Source of the DNA: Anaerococcus degeneri
GTDB lineage: Bacteria > Bacillota > Clostridia > Tissierellales > Peptoniphilaceae
Direction of reading: 5' to 3'
Assembly (NCBI RefSeq): GCF_017874475.1
Contig: NZ_JAGGLO010000004.1
Span: forward strand, 1 to 64,000
DNA length: 64,000 nucleotides
Below, piece after piece: positions 8,109 through 16,092 of this stretch; position 1 is the stretch's first letter, and the number at the start of each line of letters is the position of its first letter. The position numbers and the translations under genes are program-made. A model generated the notes under the pieces. The model was not told the DNA's origin. It searched no databases and saw only the letters and a program-made list of their open reading frames with translations.

Positions 8109-10034
8109 ATGGAAAAAAAAGGTGAATTGACAATCTTCTTCGGATACTGTGCAGGTGTCGGCAAGACATACAATATGCTAGAAGTTGCCCACGAAAAGTA
8201 CCTAGAAGGCATAGATGTGGTTGTTGGTTATGTAGAACTTCATGATAGAAAAGATACTCTAGCATTAATGAATGGTCTAGATATAATAGACTATAAAAAA
8301 ATAAACTATAAAGATCATATTTTTAATGAACTGGATATAGATAAGGCCCTAGATAGAAAACCTGACATCATATTAGTAGATGAGCTTGCCCATACCAATG
8401 CACCAGGCAGTAGACATAAAAAAAGATACCAAGATGTAGAGGAATTACTTAGAGCAGGCATTGATGTATACACAACATTAAATGTCCAACACCTAGAGAG
8501 CCTTCATGATATAGTAGAATCAATTACTAATATAAAAGTCAATGAACGTATACCTGATTATGTTTTTGATAATGCTGACCATATAAAAATAATAGATATT
8601 GAAGTAGAACAATTAATTGAAAGATTAAAGGAAGGAAAAATATATAATTATTCCCAGTCTAAAAAAGCCCTAGATAATTTTTTTACTATAGATAATCTTA
8701 TCTCGCTTAGGGAAATAGCTTTAAGAAGATATGCTGATAAAATAAATTTATATACTGACGAAAAAAATAAACCATTTTTAAAAGAACATATACTAGTGTG
8801 TCTTGGCCCATCACCTACTAACCAAAAAGTAATCAGAACTGCTTATAGGATGGCTAACTCTTTCCATGCAGAGTTTAGTGCCCTATATGTAGAAACATCT
8901 GAAAGCAAAAATTTTTCTAATACAGAAAAAAATAACTTACAAAAAAATATAGACTTGGCTAAACATCTAAAAGCTAATATCGTTTCTTCTTATGGTGATG
9001 ATATATCATTTCAAATTAGCCAATATGCAAAACTTAGTGGAGTATCAAAGCTTGTCTTGGGAAGATCCTCACAGAAAATATCATTTTTTAATAAAACAAC
9101 TATAATTGATGAGATTACTAAGGATGCTCCAAATCTTGATATATTCATAATCCCTGATGCTAACAGTGAGTATAAGAAAAAAAATATAAGGCTAGATGAA
9201 TTTGTGCATTTTGATAGAGAAGATCTGATAGTAACTTTGCTCATACTGTTAGCTACAACTGTACTATCTTATGCCTTATTTATTTTTGATTTTAATACAA
9301 CTAACATAGTTTTGCTTTATACTCTATCATCCTGCATAGTTGGATACACAACAAAACACCCTATATACAATATGCTTGCTCTCTTGCTAAATATACTTAT
9401 TATAGATTTTATATTTATACCACCCTATTATTCTTTGAAGATTTACTCAAAAGAGTATCTGATGATATTTATAATAATGATCATAGTTTCTTTTTTCATT
9501 AGCCTAATGCAAAATAGACTAAAAAAGGAAAATATACTAACAACTCAGCAGTCACACAGCTTAGAGGTTCTGCTTAAAACAAGCCAGAGATTGCAGCTAA
9601 GCAAAAACTATGATGAAGTAATGTATGAAACCTGCTATCAACTACATAAGCTCCTAAACAAGGTAATAATATTTTATCCTGTTTTCAAAAGCTCGCTTTT
9701 GTCGCCAATAATTTATAACCCAAAAAACGTCGCAAATATGAAAGAAATATATTTGCAAGACTCCGAGAAAACTGTAGCAAAATGGGTATTTTTAAATAAT
9801 GATAGTGCTGGTGCAGGCACAAATACTCTAACTAATGCTAATGGCTTATATTTTGCCATTAGAAAAAATAGTGCAGTCTATGGCGTTGTCGGCATAGATA
9901 TGTCAGATAAAAGTATCGGTAGTCAATTGTCAGTAAATGATAAATCTCTGCTTATAGCCATGCTAAACGAGATCGCTCTGGCAATTGATTCATTGGAAAA
10001 TAATTCTTGCTATATAAACCTTAATAAAATTTAA
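8109..10034 (+). CDS. KdpD N-terminal sensor protein without kinase domains
   Basis: A 641-residue protein with the N-terminal KdpD domain (about 1-210): Walker A GYCAGVGKT (12-20) and Walker B-like DIILVDELAHTN (about 86-97), followed by APGSRHKKRYQDVEELL. Then come a USP-like domain (225-352), four DUF4118 membrane segments (about 375-470) and a GAF-like domain (490-620). The protein ends where HisKA would begin; no H-box or ATP-binding kinase domain follows, and the downstream DNA does not continue the frame. It therefore cannot signal alone. It probably senses and modulates the kinase encoded at 229-2154, which lacks exactly this N-terminal domain (inference). Confidence 0.88.
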   Translation: MEKKGELTIFFGYCAGVGKTYNMLEVAHEKYLEGIDVVVGYVELHDRKDTLALMNGLDIIDYKKINYKDHIFNELDIDKALDRKPDIILVDELAHTNAPGSRHKKRYQDVEELLRAGIDVYTTLNVQHLESLHDIVESITNIKVNERIPDYVFDNADHIKIIDIEVEQLIERLKEGKIYNYSQSKKALDNFFTIDNLISLREIALRRYADKINLYTDEKNKPFLKEHILVCLGPSPTNQKVIRTAYRMANSFHAEFSALYVETSESKNFSNTEKNNLQKNIDLAKHLKANIVSSYGDDISFQISQYAKLSGVSKLVLGRSSQKISFFNKTTIIDEITKDAPNLDIFIIPDANSEYKKKNIRLDEFVHFDREDLIVTLLILLATTVLSYALFIFDFNTTNIVLLYTLSSCIVGYTTKHPIYNMLALLLNILIIDFIFIPPYYSLKIYSKEYLMIFIIMIIVSFFISLMQNRLKKENILTTQQSHSLEVLLKTSQRLQLSKNYDEVMYETCYQLHKLLNKVIIFYPVFKSSLLSPIIYNPKNVANMKEIYLQDSEKTVAKWVFLNNDSAGAGTNTLTNANGLYFAIRKNSAVYGVVGIDMSDKSIGSQLSVNDKSLLIAMLNEIALAIDSLENNSCYINLNKI

Positions 10035-10158
10035 TATTATAACTTCATAATTTTTCTATTGAATACTTTGCTATATTATGGGTGTATTTTTATGTCCGAA
10101 CTAATGAACAAATAATAAAGTATTAAGATCATTTCATAATCAATATATAAATGGGCAA

Positions 10159-10191
10159 ATCAAAACTACCGGCTCAGCTGGTAGTTTTGAT
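10159..10191. repeat. 12-bp inverted repeat, terminator- or REP-like hairpin
   Basis: Perfect arms ATCAAAACTACC (10159-10170) and GGTAGTTTTGAT (10180-10191) surround nine bases. It lies between the KdpD-like gene and the next gene. There is no strong T-run on either strand, so it is either a weak bidirectional terminator or a dispersed REP-type hairpin. Confidence 0.5.
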
Positions 10192-10214
10192 TATAATATA
10201 AAAAGGGGTATGCA

Positions 10215-10559
10215 ATGGTTATTTTAAAGAAGATTTCATTTTCAAATGAGGAAGTTGTTTATGAGTATTACCCGGAAGGGAAAACTGAATTTCTGGGTGT
10301 AATCGTCGCAGATTTAAAAGAAAGAAAAGTTTTCCTTAAAGAAAGCTCGAAAAAGGATTTCTATAGAGAAATAATTGGATCAGAACTTAATGATACGAGG
10401 TATAGTATTAATAAGATGCGAGTTGAAAATGGCGAAGAGCCGTATACTGAAGAATTGTACATTTGTAATCCTGATAAAGATTATGGTGGTTATGTATATG
10501 CAGAAAAAGCTCTATCTAAACTTGAAGAATTTCTTGAAACTAATAATTACAAAGATTAA
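10215..10559 (+). CDS. hypothetical 114-residue acidic protein
   Basis: I do not recognise this protein. It is soluble, without signal peptide or membrane segment, and alternates beta-strand-like and helical stretches, ending in a charged helix (EKALSKLEEFLETNN). An AAAGGGG ribosome site lies about seven bases before the ATG. It stands alone between a hairpin and the PH-like membrane-protein gene. The coding pattern is convincing, but nothing in it names a function. Confidence 0.65.
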   Translation: MVILKKISFSNEEVVYEYYPEGKTEFLGVIVADLKERKVFLKESSKKDFYREIIGSELNDTRYSINKMRVENGEEPYTEELYICNPDKDYGGYVYAEKALSKLEEFLETNNYKD

Positions 10560-10681
10560 TGTATAGTTGCTTAGTATTAGCAAAAATTATGTTACTAAAT
10601 TTTTATAGATTTTTAAAATTTTAATTCAAAAGAATGTAAAGAAAAATCTATAGATATGAGTGGAGATTCAGCCATTCAAAT

Positions 10682-10742
10682 ATTTTATCACAAGTATATT
10701 TGTGATAAAATACTAGACAAGAATACTTTATCTTAATATAGA
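10682..10742 (+). promoter_or_regulatory. operator-like palindrome next to a promoter
   Basis: Perfect 12-bp arms ATTTTATCACAA (10682-10693) and TTGTGATAAAAT (10700-10711) lie immediately before a plausible promoter, TAGACA (10714-10719) and TATAGA (10737-10742) with 17 bases between them. The next gene starts at 10762, so the palindrome is well placed for a regulator. Which one is unknown. Confidence 0.5.
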
Positions 10743-10761
10743 GAAAGCAATGGAGGAAATT

Positions 10762-11364
10762 ATGATTGAAAAAATTATTGACGACAATGAAAATATATTG
10801 TGGCGAGGAAAGCCCAATGCTTTTCTTTATATTGTAGGCAAGCCAAGCATTTATTTAATTGCATTAATTTGGGGGATTTTTGACTTCTTTTTTATATCTA
10901 TTTTTTTTAGAGAATTTAGCTTTATGAATGGATTTTTTATAATTTTCTTTATAATTCATCTTTTTCCTGTTTGGTTTGCAATTTTAATGCCCATCTATAG
11001 GGTTTTAAATTATGGAACAATTGAATATGCAATTACAGATAAGAGAGTTTACATCAGCCAAGGCATTTTTGGAAGAGATGTAAATAATTATGAGCACAGA
11101 GAGCTTACAAATTTGAAAGTAGATGTAAATTTTATGGAAAACATCAAGGGACTTGGCACAATTATCCTAGTTTATAATGGCGAAGGTGGTAATTCATCTT
11201 ACAGCTTTAAGACTGACGCAGATAAATTTATTTCCATAAAAGATCCCTACGATGTCTACAAACTTCTTAAAAAAGTATCTCTCGATGTTGCAACAGATCA
11301 AGCCTATCCAAACGCCTATAGACCAAAAGAGAATGAAGGCTACAACACAAAATATAAAAGATAA
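10762..11364 (+). CDS. membrane protein with bacterial PH-like domain
   Basis: About 200 residues. After ENILWRGKPNAF come two membrane helices (about 25-75), then a bacterial pleckstrin-homology-like domain (IEYAITDKRVYISQGIFGRDV, about 90-180) of the YdbS/bPH_2 type. These proteins sit in the inner membrane; most are of unknown function. An in-frame ATG at 10750 exists, but GGAGGA lies between it and ATG 10762, so the later start is better. Palindrome and promoter lie directly upstream. Confidence 0.78.
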   Translation: MIEKIIDDNENILWRGKPNAFLYIVGKPSIYLIALIWGIFDFFFISIFFREFSFMNGFFIIFFIIHLFPVWFAILMPIYRVLNYGTIEYAITDKRVYISQGIFGRDVNNYEHRELTNLKVDVNFMENIKGLGTIILVYNGEGGNSSYSFKTDADKFISIKDPYDVYKLLKKVSLDVATDQAYPNAYRPKENEGYNTKYKR

Positions 11365-11512
11365 ATAAAAGGCAACAAAATGGTCACTGAGAAAATTTTC
11401 ATGTCAGAATTTTTATCGGTGACTTCTGATTAATGAGGGAAATTTCTGTAATATTTTATTTTAATAGAGCCTTCTTTGCCTTATTTTTTAATAAATAAGA
11501 ATAAATAATAAG

Positions 11513-11608
11513 TTATAAGAAAGAGTTGACAGGTGATGCATATCCTATGTTACCTTCTAAATATTCTTTTACTATTTTTAGTTTGAATTCTAAATTGTAT
11601 TTTGACAT
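11513..11608 (-). pseudogene. IS3-family transposase OrfA, N-terminal fragment
   Basis: Reading minus from ATG 11608, a 31-residue frame begins MSKYNLEFKLKIVKEYLEG and continues NIGYAS before a stop. This is the helix-turn-helix start of IS3-type OrfA proteins. The rest of OrfA and all of OrfB are absent. The fragment begins right beside the GACCGCAG hairpin of the terminal repeat, so it is a relic of an insertion in or next to an older element. Confidence 0.55.
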
Positions 11609-11925
11609 TAAAAGACCGCAGCTTTTAACTACGGTCTAATTTTTTGTCCAAATGTAAACCACTTGGAACTATTATTCAATTTATTCTTTTTTACAAATGT
11701 TCCCATTTTAATCCCAGTTACAGTTTTTCATCTTCTGTAACCGTTGATTTTACAAAGTTTTTAATTTTTTTGCGATCATTCCCATTCTTCTTTTCCAAAC
11801 GTCCGATATATACCAAACAATTCAAAATACTATATTCTATTTTTTAGAGTACCACTAAATTCACCTAATTATAAGACGTTTTCAAATTTTTAGTCCCGTC
11901 CCAGTCCCAGTACCAGAGGAAAAAC
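11597..11925. repeat. guaA-type att junction, copy 1 (distal end of the 12.8 kb element)
   Basis: This 317-base gene-free stretch has two parts. The left part (about 11610-11775) starts with a GACCGCAG/CTACGGTC hairpin and is roughly 93 percent identical by eye to 24477-24635; its first 85 bases also match 25967-26050. Then comes a core, TTTTGCGA followed two bases on by ATTCCCATTC, matching the last codons of guaA plus the bases behind them (26122-26141). The right part (about 11795-11925) resembles 24650-24770 and ends in short AGTCCC repeats that could be integrase arm sites. It is a junction between two integrated elements. Confidence 0.72.
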
Positions 11926-11926
11926 C

Positions 11927-12610
11927 TTAAAATAAAACTTCTTTATTCAAACCTGTATCACTCCAAGAAAGTTTATATGCATTTTTATTAGGGTTAGATT
12001 TAATAACGTACATCTTATAATTATCCCAAACAACTGCCACTTGATTTTCTATTGCAATCGCATTTGTTAGCTGTCCAGAATAGAAATCATCAAAACCTAC
12101 TCTTTCAGGCTCATCATAATGAGGACAATGTAAATAAGGTATGATTCCTAGGCCTTTAACCCATATAGGTTTTGGCTTTTCAATACCTTCTATAAACTCA
12201 CTATCACTATGGCCTGCAATAAACCAGCATATAGAGCCCGCACTTAAGCCGGAGAGCACTTTGCCGCTTTTATAAGCCTTAATTAGTGCCTTATCTAAAC
12301 CGTATTCTTCCCAAACTTTCATCATGTACTGGGTATTGCCACCACCAACATAGATTATATCTGCATTTTCTATCTTTTGATTGACCTCATCCTTGTCTAC
12401 TTCTACATTAGATAAATACAAGGTGTCAGTTTTGCATCCTAGCCCAGCATATAATTTATCAATAATTTTTACATATGCTGGGGCATCTTTACTTGCTGTC
12501 GGAATGAATAGAAAATTTGGATTTTCTTTTTTTGATGACTCTACAATAAATTTATCTATCTCGTAAGTTTCATTTAAGGCTACTTCCCCGCCTCCAATAG
12601 CTATAATCAT
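11927..12610 (-). CDS. pepE: peptidase E (S51 family dipeptidase)
   Basis: A 227-residue cytosolic peptidase with a class I glutaminase-like fold; family members cleave Asp-X dipeptides. Visible motifs: IGGGE near the N terminus, YVGGGNT (about 88-94), nucleophile loop GLSAGS (Ser123) and a His in HCPHYDE. An in-frame extension to 12706 exists, but AGGAGG lies six bases before ATG 12610, which gives the usual length. It is the last gene of the element before the distal att end and is separated from the HNH gene by a copy of the 75-base repeat. A role in the element is not obvious. Confidence 0.88.
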   Translation of the reverse strand: MIIAIGGGEVALNETYEIDKFIVESSKKENPNFLFIPTASKDAPAYVKIIDKLYAGLGCKTDTLYLSNVEVDKDEVNQKIENADIIYVGGGNTQYMMKVWEEYGLDKALIKAYKSGKVLSGLSAGSICWFIAGHSDSEFIEGIEKPKPIWVKGLGIIPYLHCPHYDEPERVGFDDFYSGQLTNAIAIENQVAVVWDNYKMYVIKSNPNKNAYKLSWSDTGLNKEVLF

Positions 12611-12641
12611 AAATTTCCTCCTGTGTTTAAAATCTGTTTCT

Positions 12642-12712
12642 TTAGTAAAAGTCTTGAACTCCCTATATTTTACATAAATATTTGAAACTATTACTATTAG
12701 ATACACGAAACC
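12642..12712. repeat. cassette-flanking direct repeat, left copy
   Basis: About 70 bases, from TTTAGTAAAAGTCTTGAACT to ACACGAAACC, similar in the same orientation to 18473-18552. The two copies bracket the KilA-N-to-HNH gene cassette exactly: this one lies between the HNH stop and pepE. It may be a duplicated promoter/leader or a recombination scar. Confidence 0.6.
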
Positions 12713-12727
12713 TTATTCATGTATTAA

Positions 12728-13354
12728 CTATAATCCATTTCTTTTTCGTTGTAGAAGAACAATATATTGTAATATGCTTCTTATCCTGCTGTCATTGGAA
12801 TTCTTTTCATAAAATCCATACATATTCATAAGCAAAAAATCTAATCTTCTAATTTCTTCACTTAATTTAAGTTTATTATAAAAACTGCAAATCACGCTGT
12901 CCGTTATGTATTCTTTTTCTATTCTAATATAATAATCCTCATCTCTGTAAAATAATTTTGTTATACTTCCATCGTCAACATTAAACATAGAAGAATATTC
13001 TTCACTCCATTTAAAATCCCTTTTTGCCAGATTGCATTTTCTACACGATAAAACCAAATTATTTATCTCACCAGCTTTTATAGAATCACCATTAAATGAT
13101 GCCTCGCAAATAAAGTGATCTATTTCGAATAGTTCAGAACTTATTACATCTGTTGTGATACCGCAATAAGCACATTTATTACTATATATTAACCTAAATT
13201 TTTTATTATATTCACTACCTTTTTTATTTATTTGATTATATATAATTTTAACTCTAGGATGTTCCTTTTGTATTCTCTTCCCTAAAGAATTTTTTTCAGA
13301 CACAATATCATTTTTTAAATTATAATATTTTGTATTTCTATAATCATTGTTCAT
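12728..13354 (-). CDS. HNH endonuclease, likely effector of the cassette
   Basis: A 208-residue nuclease with a zinc-stabilised HNH fold: CAYC (Cys61, Cys64), EIDHF (Asp79-His80), an Asn in NNLVLSC (98-99) and CRKCNLAKRDF (Cys104, Cys107). The C-terminal part is helical and charged. It should cleave or nick DNA with a metal ion. The start overlaps the end of the receiver gene by 11 bases, which indicates coupled translation. It is the last gene of a five-gene run, the usual place for an effector. Whether it acts on unmodified DNA (restriction) or indiscriminately (abortive infection) cannot be read from sequence. Confidence 0.83.
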   Translation of the reverse strand: MNNDYRNTKYYNLKNDIVSEKNSLGKRIQKEHPRVKIIYNQINKKGSEYNKKFRLIYSNKCAYCGITTDVISSELFEIDHFICEASFNGDSIKAGEINNLVLSCRKCNLAKRDFKWSEEYSSMFNVDDGSITKLFYRDEDYYIRIEKEYITDSVICSFYNKLKLSEEIRRLDFLLMNMYGFYEKNSNDSRIRSILQYIVLLQRKRNGL

Positions 13355-13940
13355 ATAGTTTTCTCATTTCTTCAAAAGCATTAATCAGATTATCTATATC
13401 AACCTTTGTTAAATTATCATAATCTAACACCCCATTTATTGAATTCTCCATTTTCTCAAATAAAAATTTTTCAACATATTTTTTAGATGAAATATTTTTC
13501 AGAATATTTCTATTTAAAATAATGTTTTCTGTGGCCTTCTCTATTACCCTGTCCCAATTCTCATTGAAAAATAAGTTTGGATCACAATGATAGGTACTAG
13601 AGTTGTATTTTTTTAATGTACTATACTCCATTTTTTCTTGATACTGCGTGATAACTATTATTTCTTTAAAAGGAAATATCTTTTTTATTATCAAGCCAAG
13701 CTCTTCTCCTGAAATTTTATTATCTAGTACAGTACCATTTTCAAAAAGCATTGAATCCAAAAATAATATATCAGATTTTTGAATTTCTTCACTGTTAAGT
13801 AAATTCTCATATGAATAATTGCTTTCAAATTTCAATTCCAAATATTCATAACGAGCCTTATCATTTGAGTATCCTTTTAAATATTTTGAAACAAACAAAT
13901 CTATTTTATCATCTACATAAAGCATAGTTATCAGTTGCAT
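13344..13940 (-). CDS. response-regulator-like receiver protein
   Basis: 198 residues. The N-terminal half has receiver-domain features: LYVDDK (acidic pair Asp10-Asp11), phospho-acceptor Asp62 in DILFLDSMLFENG, and Thr98 in VITQYQ. The second half is helical, without a recognisable DNA-binding or enzymatic domain. The first ATG of the long frame (14012) lies inside the upstream gene. I use ATG 13940, which has GGAGGAG overlapping the end of that gene and one base between stop and start. It is the natural phospho-partner of the adjacent GHKL protein and may pass the signal to the HNH nuclease (inference). Confidence 0.72.
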   Translation of the reverse strand: MQLITMLYVDDKIDLFVSKYLKGYSNDKARYEYLELKFESNYSYENLLNSEEIQKSDILFLDSMLFENGTVLDNKISGEELGLIIKKIFPFKEIIVITQYQEKMEYSTLKKYNSSTYHCDPNLFFNENWDRVIEKATENIILNRNILKNISSKKYVEKFLFEKMENSINGVLDYDNLTKVDIDNLINAFEEMRKLYEQ

Positions 13941-13941
13941 G

Positions 13942-16080
13942 TTATAAAGTCTCCTCCATCTCAAAAATAAATTCAAATCCTTTTTCACCTGAAATATTAA
14001 TAATCTCTCCATTTTGAAAATTAATTGTATTATTAATTATCCACATCCCAAGCCCATGACCATTGGCTCTGCTTGTTTCATGTGGTTCTAAAATAATTCT
14101 TGGATTATTTAAATATTTTTCTGGCAATCCTTTTCCATTATCATAATAAGAAATTTTCAACTTATTGCAGTCTTTACTGATCATAATTTTTATTTTTAAT
14201 TCATTTGATTGACTGTTTTGTTGAACGCTATTTAATATTAAATTATCAAATATTGTATAGAATGTGTCTTTTGATATGTTAAATTCTAAAAAGTCATCCA
14301 CGCATATTTCTACATTTAACCAAGCATAGTCTCTTTCCCATTTTTTTATTATTTGACTCACAATTTCTTTGACATTCAATTTCATAGCAAAAAATTGTCC
14401 CTTTTCTACTTTTTCTAAAATCGCATCAATGAACCTAAGTATCTTTTTTACTGCAGCATGATTATTTTCCAATAAACCTGGTATGTCTTCAAATGCAAAT
14501 TTTCTATTTTCCGGATCATTAACTATGTCCCAAACTTTATATTTTTTTAAAGAATTTATTATGAAGTCATAAGAAGGTTCGATTTGATTTCTATCATTGT
14601 TTATCTCATGTGCTATTGATGTTGCTTTCATACCCGATGTTGCTAAAGCATTCAAAATTCTTACATCATATCTATACCTATTTTCAACATCCGCTTTTTC
14701 TTGTTTAAGTTTTTTACTATCCTGATTAAACAACTTAAGTTCTTTAATAAGTTTCACCTTATCGTTTTTATTTAAATTATTTATCATTTTAGGATTTCTT
14801 ACGATTTCATCTGATATTCTCTCAGTAAAGTTTTCTTCAACAATATTTTTTTTATTAATATTTCGTATTATTTTTTGTCTATAACGTTCAAATTCTTTGA
14901 TACCAATTAATATTATTTGAATGAATAATTGATAATATATATTTTCATCTAATCCTTGTCTATTCATAAGGTCTTGTAGTACTTTATTTTCTTCTTTATC
15001 TATTAATACGAACCCAGATATTTGATTTTCTCTTACTCGCCAAGCACCTGTTGGATGTGATGCAGCTGCTGGTGACTTCCTTGATCTTTTTCCTAATCCT
15101 AGCCAATCTTTCTCGCCTTCAAACGAAGATATGCTAAAAGCATTTCTATAAAGAACAACACCACTATCTAAAATTTCATCAGTTCTTAGGTATTTATATA
15201 GAAACTTTTCTTTATCATAATTTGTAGCATTTAAATTGAAAAATAAATTTGCCGAAAATCTTCCAAGTTTCTCTAGAACTGTAATTAATCCTTCTCCATA
15301 AACATCAAAAATTTCATTACCTTCCAATTCATCTATAATATTTATTTTTCTATTGTGTTGATTCAAATCCATTCCTTCACAATACTTTTTCGCATCAATA
15401 GAAAACTCGTCTGAAAATACTGATACCAATAACTCGCCTTTTATATACTCTAAATTAATAAACGACCTACAATTTTTTCCTGGCTCAGGATCTGGAAAAT
15501 GTAAATTCACAAATTCATTATAATCATTGGCTATAATTTGTATTCTCATAGCCGTATCATTATATGTTTTTTCAAGATATTTGTTTAATTTCTTAATCCT
15601 ATTCAGAGTCCACTTTTCCCTAAGATTATTTATTATAATACAGGTACCTTTATTCTCTATACTTGAATTTATCTCTAATGTAGATGTATTCCAATCCGTT
15701 GCCCAAATAACGCCGTCTTTATGTTCCTTTTTACTATATAACTGAATATTTTTACCTAATCTTGATAAAGCAAATCTACCTACACCTTTTGCTCCGGCTT
15801 GAACCCTAACTTTATTGTTTGAATCTATTAGGTCATATCCTTTATTGCTTTTTCCAATATGCATCCAGTGCTTTTTTATATCCTCTGAATCCATACCAAC
15901 TCCATCATCAGTTATTTTTAACGTATTTTTATCTATGAATTCAAGTTTAACAAGCAACGCTTTTGCATCATATGAGTTCTTAATCAATTCTAAAATTGCA
16001 GCCTCGTCTTTGGAAAAATTTTGTACTCCTAATAACTCCGCAATTGTACTATCTTCAATACTATACTTGAGATATTCCAT
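13942..16080 (-). CDS. two-module GHKL ATPase: MORC/Hsp90-like N-terminus plus histidine-kinase-like C-terminus
   Basis: 712 residues, no membrane segment. N-terminal ATPase: ELIKNSYDA (about 31-39), DDGVGM (58-63), GAKGVGRFA (96-104), followed by an S5-like middle region. A coiled linker (430-470) leads to a kinase-like module: SIAHEINN (His491), N-box NLILNSVQQN (613-622), DNGKGLP (647-653) and GHGLGM (674-679). Two ATP-binding GHKL folds in one chain are unusual. MORC/MutL-like GHKL ATPases are known in bacterial restriction loci, and the C-terminal half looks able to phosphorylate the receiver encoded next. AGGAGG before ATG 16080 supports the start. The role as sensor or switch of a defence system is inferred. 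Confidence 0.78.
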   Translation of the reverse strand: MEYLKYSIEDSTIAELLGVQNFSKDEAAILELIKNSYDAKALLVKLEFIDKNTLKITDDGVGMDSEDIKKHWMHIGKSNKGYDLIDSNNKVRVQAGAKGVGRFALSRLGKNIQLYSKKEHKDGVIWATDWNTSTLEINSSIENKGTCIIINNLREKWTLNRIKKLNKYLEKTYNDTAMRIQIIANDYNEFVNLHFPDPEPGKNCRSFINLEYIKGELLVSVFSDEFSIDAKKYCEGMDLNQHNRKINIIDELEGNEIFDVYGEGLITVLEKLGRFSANLFFNLNATNYDKEKFLYKYLRTDEILDSGVVLYRNAFSISSFEGEKDWLGLGKRSRKSPAAASHPTGAWRVRENQISGFVLIDKEENKVLQDLMNRQGLDENIYYQLFIQIILIGIKEFERYRQKIIRNINKKNIVEENFTERISDEIVRNPKMINNLNKNDKVKLIKELKLFNQDSKKLKQEKADVENRYRYDVRILNALATSGMKATSIAHEINNDRNQIEPSYDFIINSLKKYKVWDIVNDPENRKFAFEDIPGLLENNHAAVKKILRFIDAILEKVEKGQFFAMKLNVKEIVSQIIKKWERDYAWLNVEICVDDFLEFNISKDTFYTIFDNLILNSVQQNSQSNELKIKIMISKDCNKLKISYYDNGKGLPEKYLNNPRIILEPHETSRANGHGLGMWIINNTINFQNGEIINISGEKGFEFIFEMEETL

Positions 16081-16092
16081 GATCCCTCCTAT

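Noticed and set aside
11644-11847. 67-codon plus-strand frame in att copy 1
   Set aside because: Low-complexity, no ribosome site, lies in the terminal repeat.
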